Assembly: GCA_026874595.1 (NCBI GenBank) | Contig: CM049316.1 | Coordinates: 11,088,839-11,152,838, forward strand | Source: Sipunculus nudus | Taxonomy: Eukaryota; Annelida; Sipuncula; Golfingiida; Sipunculidae | DNA: 64,000 nt | Direction of reading: 5' to 3' | Shown: positions 23,401 through 35,707 of the stretch, in pieces | Layout: each line of letters begins with the position of its first letter | Numbering within the stretch: position 1 is the first letter of the stretch | Made by a program: the position numbers and the translations under genes | Notes under the pieces: generated by a model | The model's input: the letters and a program-made list of their open reading frames with translations, nothing else | What the model was told of the DNA's origin: nothing | Database searches by the model: none

Positions 23401-24848
23401 CAGATAATATCGTGGTTTTGTGGAAACGATTATCGTGGGGCATTTGAAATTTTGGACTGAGGATAACAATTTTATCAAATCATGGGTTATAAATGTCTAC
23501 ATTTACGCAATGATTACAAGAACACATTCACCTAATACACTTGGTGCTCGACTCAGATGCTTATCAGACGGCCTGTCTGCAATATGTCAGTACTGAGCAA
23601 ACGTGCCTCGCCCGCCCGAGCCTCAACCGGAATAAATCAGCCGTAACGGACGTGTCGGGCCATACATTGGCGCTAAGTTACCACGTCCAACCCTACCTTA
23701 TTCACAGAGAATTTATACCCTCACTTGTTTAGAGGAAAATTAAATGGAACCGTCCAAAGAAGGTTTTAAAGGTGCCCATTCACCAACCTTTTGAAAAAGA
23801 ATTTATGTGATTTGTCTTCTTCTGTGTATATATTAATGATCTAAGTAATTTTGGTTATGAACTGTTCTTATAAGGCCTCTGTGAAGGATGTATGAACTTG
23901 TTTATCAACAACATTTTTGTAAACAAAGCAATGTTGACAAATGGGAAAAACATGAACATGAACGCCATTTGCAAAGCTCTGACTTATCTGATTTACCGCC
24001 GAAGTCCCTGTTGAATTTGTTTTATTTTGGCGGGCCCTCACATATTATAATCACGTTGATATAAACAAAACAAGCCGTCTGTGTGAAGTAAGATTTACGT
24101 TTTCTGGCCTATTTTTAAAAAGTTCTCCTAGGGATTACCTTTAGTTTATATTGGCCAGATAGGTGATTGGGCCCCTTTAAATTTTCAAATCCAATAGTCA
24201 CATATAGCGCTCGTAAGTCTCTGAAGGTAGTCGATAGACAAAGGTACGTTTGGCATGCAGGTTTCAACGTGCAAACCATTTGAAGATTTTCTAGCATTAG
24301 AAATCGAATTAATGGGCCGACTAGACAGAAAATTTGCTGATCTCAAAATTAGCAGGGTATATTTTGCATAGGCCTACTTGTCGGCATTCTATCGGCAATA
24401 GTCGGAAGAAGCTCCGCATTTTTTATTAATGGCTCACATTTAAGCACGCAACTGTAGTTTGCACTGATCAGATTAAGTGTTCTTGACATTCGCTTTCCGC
24501 TGGAAATGCAATAAAATAACATGGTCAAAGTCTTATAAGCCAAAGAAAAGCCGTGCCGCGGCAACAGTGGTTACGAGCTTTGAAAAATGCGTACCGTTCT
24601 TGTGATGCATTAGTCGAGACTACCGCTTTGCGTGATAGAAATGTGATATTGTTCTAATTTTTTTCATTCGAAAATATTTACAGTTTAAAGTAGAGGTTTT
24701 AAAACTTTATTTTCTAAACATTAAGCTTTTAAGCCGTGTTTGTGCGATATAAGGAGAAATAATGGAATGCACAACAGAATATTTATAAATTACGTACAAT
24801 ATTGGACAGTAAGTAATATATAGTTATCAACATGATACCTGTAATTTG

Positions 24849-24890
<42 letters not shown>

Positions 24891-25017
24891 TTATTCACAT
24901 TTTGCCTGTAATTTTATATATAGAATGCCTAGATGTGTTTTTTTTCGTCAGGCCCTTTTGCTCATTATTGCAGAACAATTCCGGATATATTGCCTTTAAA
25001 CATTGAGCTTGATATGT
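23401..25017. other. Interval without recognisable genes
   Basis: I see no array homology or TIR element. Short frames (24115-24297 and 24349-24564 on minus) have no recognisable features. The interval holds a (TA)n run at 24850-24888. Confidence 0.45.
24850..24888. repeat. (TA)n microsatellite
   Basis: About 18 TA repeats with one C interruption at the left edge. No transposon end adjoins it on either side, unlike the runs at 14657 and 32342. Confidence 0.93.
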
Positions 25018-25230
25018 AATAGAGGATGTGCGCTGTCACATTTCAGACCAATGGGAAATCAGGTTTAATCGCAAGGCGGCAATCTTGGAATTCCTTGCGC
25101 AAAAATTACCTCAAGAATCATTCAAGCTATTACCGTGGAAATTGTACTTTTGCTAAACATCTATTAGAGGAGGTGTGCGACCGATTTTCAGACCCATCGA
25201 AATCCAGTATATCCTAAAGCCTGCCAGTTA
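25018..25230. repeat. Dispersed repeat, copy 2 of 3
   Basis: This is the 3' portion only of the family seen at 17905 and 36200. It starts at GAGGATGTGCGC and shares the CGCAAGGCGGCAATCTTGGA region and CAAGAATC with copy 1. The 63-codon frame over it (25026-25217) is not shared by the other copies. Confidence 0.6.
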
Positions 25231-25499
25231 TAGAAACTGGGCATCGCCGGGACCAAATGGAGGACGTTAATTGTCTGAATCATCAAGTTTGGACTCGCTG
25301 CTAGGAAAATCGATTTGTATTATATTATTTTAAAGTATGATGTTAATATTTAGCATAATTTATTAAAAATTTCATCATTATGTAGGTGCTTGTGTTCTTC
25401 CCGCTTCTCTTTGTTGGTCGTACTAATTCATCAAGAGGTAAAGTGATTACTTGACCAAGACTATCCGTCACCGTCCATTTAACAATCCACCTATAGCTA

Positions 25500-28400
25500 T
25501 GTGACCAGTCATTAAGACAGGATTTGGAACAAGCCGTGTTTTAGCTGGTTATGTACGATGATCGGTCATATCTGTTGACCACAGGGCTAACACCGAGGTG
25601 TCTTAGAAATGTTTTATTATAAGCAAGAATTCTCTCGTCAATAACCCCTTTTCATATTCGTCAGTTGACGGTCGGTGAGAAGGATCATCATTCTACATGT
25701 ATTTTACCATCTTGGTTACTTTAATAATTAGTCAATAAGAGCTTTCAGAATGTTTTCCTAAAAGAAGCTGGCCAGTCAAATACTTTTTTTTATCATGCCC
25801 TTTTATCTCTTTCAATCCATACTTTCGTCTGTAGGGATGTCATTCGGGTCTTTTTGGCGTTGATAAATTAATGCCAATCGTCTCAGCACTTATAAATAAA
25901 TGTATATGTGCAAATTGCAAACCTGCTCGACAAATACTGAAACTAAGTGAAATGGAAATGCGAAGTCTTAAACGTAATCAAAGGTTTTCCAAACAGTGAC
26001 TTTTAAAGCCTCCCCCATTTTGCCAATAAGCAGAGTCAGTTTTGACTCTCTGTGATGTTATTGAGGGTATCCTGGCAAACGATTTTTGGTCTTATATCAG
26101 CAGAGCTATGACATTTTACTAATTTTAAAATTATCATTCAGAATATAAAGAAAATACAACAGAAAATAAAGACAACTGAGAATTTGTTCTTGGAAGAAAG
26201 ATTATATTTGTTCAGGGATGATAATGTACATTATATGTACGGTATATTTTCGGAGAAGTTCAAATAGTTTCACGGCGAGGTTTAATAAAAATAGAAACTT
26301 AAAAAAGATTTAAGTAGGTATTTCATGAGTTTATGCCTAACAACAAATAAGAAAAAGATTGTCTTCCATAAAGTCTCAGGAATTATAAATAAATAAAAAT
26401 TGCTGAGCAACGATGTACTCAAAAAGAAATTTCTGGGGTGTTTAGGTTGATTGGATTTATTTTCCTTAAAAGAAACCAAATTTCAGTGTTGCATCAGTAT
26501 AACGATTTTCTTATATTTAGATTTTTAAGCATGGAAGGCGCTCTCCATACTAATACACGTAAATTATCTCCATGGTATCAAAAATAATGCTGATGGTACG
26601 TCAAGTTTTTTCTTACTTTGTGTCATCTTGGAACATTTTGAATCAACGACATACCGGGAGTTCCCTCGTATCTCTGCGAAATAGGAAATTTGGTGACTTT
26701 TTGTCACTTTTGGTAGATTATGGTTTAATTTCCCCAAACAGCCCTATAATTTTAATGATCCAATATTGTTGGTTTTATGAAGTAATTAATCGTTTAAATG
26801 GCCTCCTCTATCGTAGATGGTGTATAAGGTGTCAAACTCTTTTTGAGGTCAGGGCTGTTGTTGTTTCGCAGTTTGGCGTTTTTGGTGGTAGGTACATAGT
26901 ATAACACAATGAGGATATGTTTAAACCTTCTTGTCCTATTTTATGTTCGTCACAAATAGTCGTTCACCGGATGAAGACATAAGTGTTATTAGGATTCTGC
27001 AGGGAAGGAAAATATTTCATTCTATAGAAAACCATACACTAACGGACCATATTTCAAATATTAATCTAAATGGTTTTTACCAGTCATTTCTATTTTTTAG
27101 AACATTGTTTTAGAATGAAAACTAAAATCCCTTTCTTTCGATTATGCAACGCTTGGCTTAAACTTATGAATGGCGTTACAGGTTCCTGTTTTATTTGGAA
27201 ATCACCCACAGAATAAAAAAAAAAAGCCAAAATAGAAATGGGAACAAATAAATGAGCAATTTATAAATTATATAGAAATGTTTTTCAATCCATAATTGAA
27301 TAAGGATTCAGTCTTATGCATTTTGACAGATGACATGAGAATTTATTAGAAATAATAAAACTGTTCTATGGCAGACATGAGTGATATTTTAAGCAATAAG
27401 ACAGATATTATAAGAAAACAAACAACCAAAATGTCAGTTGGTTGTTTGGTTCATATCACAGCGTCAACTAGTGTATACCTGTCATAGAATCTAGATAGAG
27501 AAAAACGGGTTTGGTTTATGTTCCAAGATGGAACTTCAAGAACATTCACTAACCATAACCAAAATTATGTTTTCATCTCTATGTCTCAAACATGATCACC
27601 GCATTAAGTTTATGTATACCCGAATAGAACAGAATATATCTATACAATTTATGATCATTATCATACGAGAAGAAGTTCATTCGAGGCTTATCTTGATGCA
27701 AGCAAAGCTCCGGTAACCTCGCTGGTATTTCATCATTAAGGCTACCTTTTGACGGTTTGACTGGTCCTGCATAAGGATGTCACTTTACCCGTCTCCTGAC
27801 GAGGGAGGGAATAACATCCACCAAAAGTATATCATTATTGGCTGTTATAAATTGCTTTTTTATTCATCAGGATTATATATACACATATAAGATATCTGAA
27901 TTTTATGCAAACTGCACAGCATTTGTATTATATTTTTGTATCTATTTTATATAAGGATATGTCTTCGGTGACACTATACACTGAATGTTAATGAAGTAGC
28001 CATACAAAAAACTGATATGCGTACATTAAACTTTCTGGATTTCAGGTCCGGGAACATGGAAAACACAGAAGTCAAAACATGTCGTTAAGTTTTTTTTTAA
28101 AGCGAACCTCTTAAGTCTTATTGAAATTTGACCATCATTTCCTTTAGGAGTATGGACCGGGGATGTCGATAAGGAGTGCTTAAAAAAACTAGAGTTAAAA
28201 AAATGCAGATCTGTTCCTTGTTATATGCGGAGTGTGTCTGTGGTGATCCCTTAAAATGTCAATGTTACTTGACAAGAAATCGAATAACATGAGTTGTTTT
28301 TTACGTGTACTGCATATGAACCAATTTTGCAGATGCAGCAGGACCAGTCAGACTGCAGTCCGCTAGGCTTTAAGAAATAATCCGAGTTATTCAGGAATAA

Positions 28401-28700
28401 CTGAATACAGAAAAGAGGTGACCATAATGATGGGTGATTATTTAATATTGAATGGCAATTATTAGTGATTATGTTTTCATGTCTTTATGTCTTCGATCTG
28501 TTATTTGTGGATTTCTTTGCAAAATTAATCTGCCCTGGGAGATGGGGAACTTATTACACTGTAAATATGTGTAGTGGACAAATGGCAGTACTTTCTGGCA
28601 TTAGGTAAGCGATGTCTATATTGCTGAATTAAATTATTATAGTAAACTGGCAAGATGAAATTCGAGGTTTACACAAAGCTTACCCATATGTGTAGCTTCA
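25500..28700. repeat. Tandem-array copy D, first part
   Basis: Collinear blocks: 25575-25690 with A 425-540, 25725-25880 with A 580-775, 26025-26085 with A 920-970, 26590-26760 with A 1500-1660 and B 12725-12890, 27526-27600 with A 4685-4750, 27660-27760 with C 21440-21540, 27950-28085 with A 4990-5120, and 28155-28330 with C 22030-22240. The 2.8 kb satellite insert of copy A is absent. No gene is supported. Confidence 0.7.
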
Positions 28701-31190
28701 GGCTTATGTTCCTGGCAAAGATTGTTTAATTATATTTAAGAAGTTTGAACCAATACGAGGCATTCTCCCTGGCTCCATGAAACCATCAACCACAAACTTT
28801 GACGAACCATTACAAAGCAGAATGTAACTGGCTTTAAAAAACACCGTAGATGCGGATTCAGTATAGCCATTAGCAGTTCCTGTGTAAGATGTATTAAAAC
28901 ATTGAAAAGGCAATTTTTTTAATTTTCAGACATCTCCATTATTTTTGATTAAGCAAAGGAAAATATGAATATATATCCCCCCCAAGCTTTAAATTTAAAA
29001 AGGTATTTCTTGTTCTTGATGTAAACATTTATACATTTCTTTCATACCTTAAACCTTTCTCACTGATACTAGAGTTCCAACTTTATCATTTGATTTACTT
29101 CCTCCGATTGGAAGTGAATATGTAATACATTTGTATTTTTTTCAAGTGTTGAAGCCCTGCTTGTGACCAAAGCATATTATCGTTGCTCATATATTGCTTA
29201 TAACATTTATTGCTAATAACTAAAATAAATGTCAGGTGGGTTTATCATATCGTACCACGCTGCCGTACTGATTCAGCTTTGACCTTCACATTAAACCTTT
29301 ATAGTCATTATAGTATAACTGTAACGATGACGTTATTTGGGTTTAATTTGTTAAGCGTTGTATTTTGTCCATTTGAATGTTATGATTTATTGTAGGTATA
29401 GGTTGAATATATGGTTTCAGAGAATGTTACCTTGTAATGTCTGCATTGTCAGGTTGTGAATCTCACAGTGAACGAGCTAGTTGTTGTTGGGATAATATTG
29501 AACTTATTTACATTTTAATTTATCTCTCAATGAAGCTTCAAAAATCAGATTTGTTTACATGTAGACATGTTTAAGAAAGTCTGTAACGTAACAACGGAAG
29601 TTACTTGATTATTCTGATAAGAGGACGTCATGGCGTTTTGATATAAATGAGACTGTACAGGCATATGGGGAACAGTGGAATGGAACGTATTATAAAAATA
29701 AATTGAATCGCACGAGTAGGCTTGGTAAGTTAACCCGAGAGTGAAAAAATATTAAATTATTGTGATATAATCGTATGAGTAAGAGATAGACGTTTACACT
29801 TTTAGTTAGTTTGTACTGTTTCAAGGTCTTGTGGAGGTTAAACGGGGGTTAAAACAAAGACATAGCTGAAATACAATAAAAACCGATTCACCCAGAGCTG
29901 ATCATCACATGTTTTGTTTAAAGCTAAGAAGAACTCATAAATATTCCCTTGTATACCCACAAGTGAATAGTAGTGAAACTCATCTATATGTTGAATGCAA
30001 ATTTGAAATAGGGTTTATTAAAAAAACCGGCTAATGAGCGCCTTTCTCCTTTTGCCAGAATTTCTTCCTGTATAAACTTGTCAAATAACGAGCAACACTA
30101 ATAAATCACATTGTATTTTCATTCTTTTTTTTCATAATCTCTTTCTTCCTCTGTTTTTTTTAAATATGATTCATTCATACCCTATCCCCCCCGTTCCATT
30201 GAAAACAGCATAACCGTGTGTTATTATAATTTGAATTTCTTTGGAAAGCAGCAAATCAGCACCTTAATAATTTTGCAAGAAGTTCAACCTAAAGAAAAAA
30301 GTGATCCATCATAAGGGGCGTTACTTTCGTTCTGAGTTGATTATTTAATATTCACCATATCCAGCATATGCGCTAAATTCTACCTGTCAACTATACAGAA
30401 ATCTCCGCTCTATCAAAGGGCATAAGTAAAGTTTTTATCATAACCAAATGTTTGCCAAAGGGGGCTTCAGTTGCTCTTGTATACAACGGTCCGTCATACA
30501 TTATCTGTTGTCTTGGAAGGAAATGAGACTTAATGGTATCAGGCAGCTTGGTAGTATTTACTACCTGGACGTAAAGAATGTTCTGTTTTATCAGCAGTCC
30601 AACTGTTTTTCACAGGTTGACAGCTTGCATTGCGCGGGGCTGATGGTAATCTGACTTGGAACGACTGTCCAAAACTTTCAGCAAGGGACCCCCCCCCCCC
30701 AAAAAAAAAAACTGTTAAAAAATATTAGTATTAGCTTCAAGGTCATTAAAACACAGCATACAACCGCTCTATGTATTTTTTTCCTGACAGAATCAACTAC
30801 GAACTGAACGATAGAAATCATATCCATCCTGGTCCGCCATTGATCTTCATTTAACAGCAGCCGACCAGCATTGTCTCTGTGGTGGAAACAGGACTTTTGC
30901 CAGCTGTTCTGTTGTTGCGCAGTTTGTTACTGTTTTTATTTTATCAACTGGACTTTCACATTTGACCTTAACCTTGTTGTGACAAATACAGTTTCCTGCT
31001 AACTGTCTATGTGAATTATTCTGAACTACTATATTAATCATCGTCAACATGAATGAACCGATAACATGTTTTCACGGGCCTAGGAAATAAATAAAATTTT
31101 AACGCATCTTAGTTTCTTGGTACACATACTGCGAATGATGCAACCTCATCTCCAAATTAACTGAATTTCCTATCGTTCGTCTTTGAATTG
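28701..31190. repeat. Tandem-array copy D, distal part
   Basis: The 29660-29745 block matches B 13580-13665. The 29867-29945 block matches B 15800-15900, without the two transposons that separate these blocks in B. The 30030-30180 and 30240-30300 stretches each resemble the AAGAGCTTTCATCCTTTTGCA-type landmark of other copies, so part of a unit is doubled. The 30345-30700 block matches C 22430-23145 minus the SINE. The 30870-31110 block matches B 16930-17210. About 28701-29650 has no partner that I could place. Confidence 0.65.
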
Positions 31191-31198
31191 TAAACTAC

Positions 31199-31430
31199 GG
31201 AGCCCCGTTAGGGACATGAGTAAAAAAATATTTATTTCGTGCGCACGACTTATTAATTTGTGCGCACGACTTATTATTTTGTGTGCACGACTTATTTTTT
31301 GTGCGCACGACTTATTATTTTGTGCGCATGAGTTATTATTTTGTGCGCACGACTTATTTTTTGTGCGCACGAGTTAATTAGTGGTGGAAACGAGGTATTA
31401 TGTCAATTTTGTCCAGGCGCATATGGCTCC
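31199..31430 (+). mobile_element. 21-bp minisatellite element, copy 1
   Basis: A leader GGAGCCCCGTTAGGGACATG (31199-31218) is followed by about seven units of roughly 21 bp, TGCGCACGACTTATTATTTTG, and a tail that ends ATATGGCTCC (31421-31430). The outermost GGAGCC and GGCTCC form a 6-bp inverted repeat. An inverted copy lies at 35438-35707. Because 21 is a multiple of three, several frames stay open through the repeat on both strands. I see no target duplication. Confidence 0.75.
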
Positions 31431-31528
31431 ATCTCACCTTTAAGTTGTAAATATAGGTCTTGAACAATACTATACTAGTACACATTCAGTGGGCGAATTC
31501 CTGTCACCATTTAATATATATATATATA

Positions 31529-32338
31529 CAGTGAAACATCGTTGTGTCGAAGTCGAAGGGACTGGTGAATTTACACAACCGGAGTTCGAGACAACCGGTG
31601 TTCATTATATTTAACCTTCTTCAGCCGTGATTATTATCGATAAATATACTGCACATGTATAGGGCCTATATCATATAGTTCTCACAAATGTTTGCGTGAA
31701 TCCTTTAGATTTCTTTTTAATTATTTCTTTTCATATATTTATTTTGTTGAAACGATATCTTTTAGCCTCATAGAATTTCAAACAGATTATGTTTGGTTTA
31801 TCAAAAACTTCTTATTAATGCTTTGTTGACGAGAGGAAAAAAGCATGATCATGAGTGACTAATTGGCCAAATAGGTAAACAACGGACTAGGTATGTTAGC
31901 CATCGCGCTTGTTGAGTGAGATCCTTGCCGGTTTTAATTATGTAACTGGTCATCGCAGCCGTAGGTATGGTTGTTGGACCGTGCACATCTGTTGTCAAAA
32001 CATTAAAGCGGCATGACCTTAAGTCGAGCGACAAACCCATCGCGCTTGATGAGTGAGAGCCTTGTTGGTATTGATTAATTATGACTGGTCATCACGGCCC
32101 AATCATGATTGACGTGCCGTGCACAACTGTTATCCAAACATGACTTCGAGTTAAGCGATAGAAATATGAACTGTGGACCAACAAAACACCTTGACACATC
32201 AGGGTTTTCGACACATCTGACTTCGACACAAGCGGAGTTAAATTAGTAAGGTTTTAACTGTTTTTTGCACGGACCACTCATTCGACTTCGACACATGCGG
32301 GAATTCGACTTAACCGAGTTCGACACAACGAGGTTTCA

Positions 32339-32341
<3 letters not shown>
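31529..32341. mobile_element. Tigger/pogo-like non-autonomous DNA transposon, 813 bp
   Basis: The left end is CAGTGAAACATCGTTGTGTC and the reverse complement of the right end is CAGTGAAACCTCGTTGTGTC (19 of 20 identical). The motif GTGTCGAAGTCGAA recurs further in. Both ends abut TA (31527-31528, 32342-32343). CAGTGAAACCTCG termini are characteristic of the pogo/Tigger group of Tc1/mariner. Two diverged tandem copies of about 130 bp fill the centre (about 31902-32035 and 32038-32160), both starting CATCGCGCTTG and sharing CCGTGCACA. No transposase is present. Confidence 0.83.

Positions 32342-32378
<37 letters not shown>
32342..32378. repeat. (TA)n microsatellite abutting the transposon end
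   Basis: About 18 TA repeats directly follow the right terminus of the Tigger-like element; a shorter TA run (31513-31528) precedes its left terminus. The arrangement parallels 13711-14711. Confidence 0.95.
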
Positions 32379-32382
<4 letters not shown>

Positions 32383-33060
32383 CAAAGTCAAAATACACAG
32401 CAAAATTATCTTAATGTACCTCGCAGGTTTGTTTAAATATATATTCCTAAGATAATAATTATTTTCTAGGAGTTCTATAGTAGAAATATGTTTCATGTTT
32501 CAAGGCCAGCCACAGTTACAGTAGCTGGCCATTCAGTTACCAGCAAGTTCGTGGGCCACGACCGACCGTCTGTTATTAGCATAACGGTATGCTGTAAAAG
32601 AATTGGTCATACAGACAGACAGACATCTTTTATATATGACCATGCATGTGAGGTCATGGAGACATAAATACCTCAATGGAGGTAGCTCAGGAGAAGTGAT
32701 TATAAGTTTAATCAGATCATGCGATGTGTTTATGATATTGATATCAAACATTGCAGAATGTTATACATTTTGTATCGATGGTGTAAATCATGATTTCGGA
32801 GCACAACGAGCCAAACTTGTGCAAATTAGACATCATTATATGCGATTGTAGTGATGAAAGTTCCAGTCTAATGGATATTTTATCTGAAAACATGCAGAAA
32901 TGATATCAAAGTGACCTAATTTAACATGTGAAAATAGATCTTACCAAAAGTGAAGAATACATAAATAGCCCTGAGAAACGGTGTCATGTTCAAGGTCTTA
33001 TAAAAATTGAGGGCCAGATATTTAACATTTTCATTCTTTATCACACAGACTAACTGTAAC
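32379..33060. other. Interval without recognisable genes
   Basis: There is a short imperfect palindrome at about 32504-32530 (GGCCAGCCAC and GTAGCTGGCC arms) and a CAGA tetranucleotide stretch near 32611-32626. The 82-codon plus frame at 32603-32851 has no recognisable motif. I see nothing else. Confidence 0.45.
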
Positions 33061-34275
33061 TTTGTTTTACTTGTGAAACTAGGTCATGGGAGTATTAATT
33101 GTATCCCCAGACAAAGTCGGGAAAGTATGGTTTAAGCACGGTCGCGCCGCCGCCGCAGAGATTTCGTTTTGACGCGATTACTCAAAAAAAATTTTCTACG
33201 GATCTTTACCAAACTTGGCATTTGCATAGATGTTGGTGAGAGGACGAAGCTTATTTAAAATGGGGTCATGACTCACTCTATGAGAGTGGCCTTGACCTTG
33301 GATATTGCCATATACGGTTAAAATCACATACAATCATAAATATCTCAATAAGGAATGCATGGATTGGATAGTGTTGTCATGTACCAGAAACTGGTGGCAC
33401 CACCTGTTATCCTTTTCTTTTTTTTCCGTGCCGTTTAATACCCCTATCATTGCCACTTAACAGTACTGTGAGCATTATAAGTCAAAAACTAATGGACGGA
33501 ATTATTTCATATTATGCATATACATAGACATGGGATATGGGATGATGTATAAATAAAATGGGGCCATGGCCTTTCCTATGAGAGTGGTCTTGACCTTGAA
33601 TATTGCCATATATGGTGAAAATCACAAAAATCATAAATATCTCAATAAGAGATGCATGGATTGGTCCAAAAAACAAATTGATCGAATATCTTGGATAGCG
33701 TTGTCTTCTGCGAAAGACTGGTGGAGCCTTTGTCCTTTTCTTGTTTCGGGCCTTTTAATTCTCATCATTGCCACTTGACAGTACTGTGAGTATTATAAGT
33801 CTAAAAGTAATGGACAGTTTAGCTTAAATTGTGCATGTCCATTGATTTTGGATACCTCCGCCTTGTATTCGAAGCACGTGTACTTTGGGTGAAAATTGCT
33901 CATATCTCCGGTGTGGTTCAAGGTATAGGTCTGAAATTTGGCACGTCAATCCATCTTGGAAAATTTTCTTATAAACCAGACAGGTGGCGCTACCTACCTA
34001 CCCGTTTTTGTAGAATAAATTAATGCCCTTTTCTGAGGAGTGATTTGCCTTATTGGCCTGAAATTATGCATATCCATAGATCTTTGACTACTCCATCTTG
34101 TGCTCCAGACCAGTGGCTCCATCTGCTATTGTTTTGATGTGGCGTCTATCTGTACATGTGCTTTGCGTGAAAATTGCTCATATCTCCGAAGTGGTTCAAG
34201 GTAAAGGTCTGAAATTTGGCATGTCTATTCATCTTGGAAAATTTTCTTATAAACCAGACAGGTGGCGCCACCCAA
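33061..34275. repeat. Complex tandem repeat with two diverged unit pairs
   Basis: The first pair (about 33190-33450 and 33500-33770, about 318 bp apart) shares AAAATGGGG, TATGAGAGTGG, CTTGACCTTG, ATATTGCCATATA and AATATCTCAATAAG. CAGTACTGTGAG then follows each unit (33461 and 33779). The second pair (about 33800-33997 and 34050-34275, about 278 bp apart) shares GTGAAAATTGCTCATATCTC, GGTCTGAAATTTGGCA and AATTTTCTTATAAACCAGAC, each ending in GGTGGCGC(T/C)ACC. The left edge has an RTCGCGCCGCCGCCG-type GC-rich stretch (33143-33160). This is likely part of a repeated element, but I cannot delimit its ends. The frames at 33829-34023 and 34098-34283 follow the repeat and I do not call them genes. 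Confidence 0.8.
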
Positions 34276-35297
34276 TTCCATAAAAGATATGAATTTAAAA
34301 ATCTAAGTTTAACATCTAATATTCGAAGCCAGGTCTCAAATGTTTACTCATATCCACCTGTATAAAGCATTGCCTTTGTACCTTACGCGTCTCCCAGCCT
34401 GATTAGGTTTTGGCCATACGTGGATGATTTTTGGATTTTTTATCAGTTTTTAAAAATATGCGTTGCAATGTCTTAAACAAGTATTGCTCATCCCCAAGTC
34501 GTATTGAAGTAGGAAGGGTATCGTTAGCCTCTCCCATAATCTGATAAGTTATTTGGGATCCGACTCTATTCACCAAGACGGGTGTTTATACATTTGGCAG
34601 TTGTGTCAATTTTTCTCATACTATTATATCAGCCAAAACACATATATCTCACATAACAATTTGGCGGGGGATTTTGTCCTTTAGTTTAACTACTCATTGT
34701 AGAATAACTTCAGCAGAGAAACACTGTTCACTGGTAAACAATTTTGAAAACAAGTGGCTCATGAGTCAGGACACTGAAGTCCATGATGTTAGTTGAGCCA
34801 ATGAAATCAAAACGTAATACATTATTTGTTGACTCGGATTGCGAAATAATCTCTTATGTGGGATTTAGGCAGCATATAAGTAAACAAGGCATAAAAAACA
34901 ATATTATAAATGATAATTTGTAAAGAACATACAAAATAGTCTTTATAAAATATCCTACAATATCTCGGTGGGTCACTGTTTATCCAGGTACAAATTAATA
35001 TGTATGCGTAAATACCAAAGCCGTAGGGCTTTACACTGTCGAATGAGTCATTGGCCAAATAATAGTTCAGTCTTTTAACGAAATACTGACGCCGTTGTGA
35101 CACTCTTAAGGTGGGAAGTCGGTTTTCTACACCCTGAGGATCCAATATCCTCAGAAATTCCCTAACTGTCTCCTTTTGGACAAGCATTTTTTATATCCAG
35201 TGGTAAACATGCATAATTGCTCTGCCTCTCAGCGAGAACTACAATCTCCTTAAATTTGAAACCTAACTTTAAAGTAAAATTACACACACGCACACAC

Positions 35298-35299
<2 letters not shown>
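34276..35299. other. Interval without recognisable genes
   Basis: A 121-codon minus frame (34822-35187) is among the longest in the window, but its translation shows no motif I recognise and its length is within chance expectation for AT-rich sequence. I found no paralogous block. Confidence 0.4.

Positions 35300-35351
<52 letters not shown>
35300..35351. repeat. (TA)n microsatellite with flanking CA run
   Basis: About 26 TA repeats are preceded by a short ACACAC-rich stretch (35282-35297). It produces the IYIYIY-type minus frame at 35162-35377. Confidence 0.96.
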
Positions 35352-35352
<1 letters not shown>

Positions 35353-35437
35353 CCATTTCAATGCCAAATATAGCCACAAAAGCATTTTTCTACAAATGAA
35401 GGCAAATACCCCATTTTATATGATACTTGGTCGATTG

Positions 35438-35707
35438 CTACAGAGTCATATCCATACGTCTCTGCCTTTACGTACATAATTGAGACAATATCCGCACATG
35501 ACTTATAAACTTGTGCGCACGGAATAACAAGTTGCGCGCACAAAATAATAAGTTGAGCGCACAATATAATAAGACGTGCGCACAAAATAATAAGTCGTGC
35601 GCACAAAATAATAAGTTGTGCGCTCGAAATAATAATTCGTGCACACAAATTAATAAGTCGTGTGCACGAGATAAATAATTTTTTACTCATGTCCCCAACG
35701 GGGCTCC
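35438..35707 (-). mobile_element. 21-bp minisatellite element, copy 2 (inverted)
   Basis: This is the reverse-complement relative of 31199-31430. Its leader, read on the minus strand, is GGAGCCCCGTTGGGGACATG (35707-35688), one base different from copy 1 over 20 bases, followed by about eight units of roughly 21 bp. Its tail (35438-35495) is more diverged from copy 1. The minus-strand 122-codon frame at 35358-35726 runs through the minisatellite as a seven-residue repeat. Confidence 0.75.

Noticed and set aside
31183-31377. Repetitive open frame with a seven-residue repeat (and its counterpart at 35358-35726)
   Set aside because: The minisatellite period is 21 bp, so any open frame stays open through all units on both strands. 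Openness is not evidence of coding.
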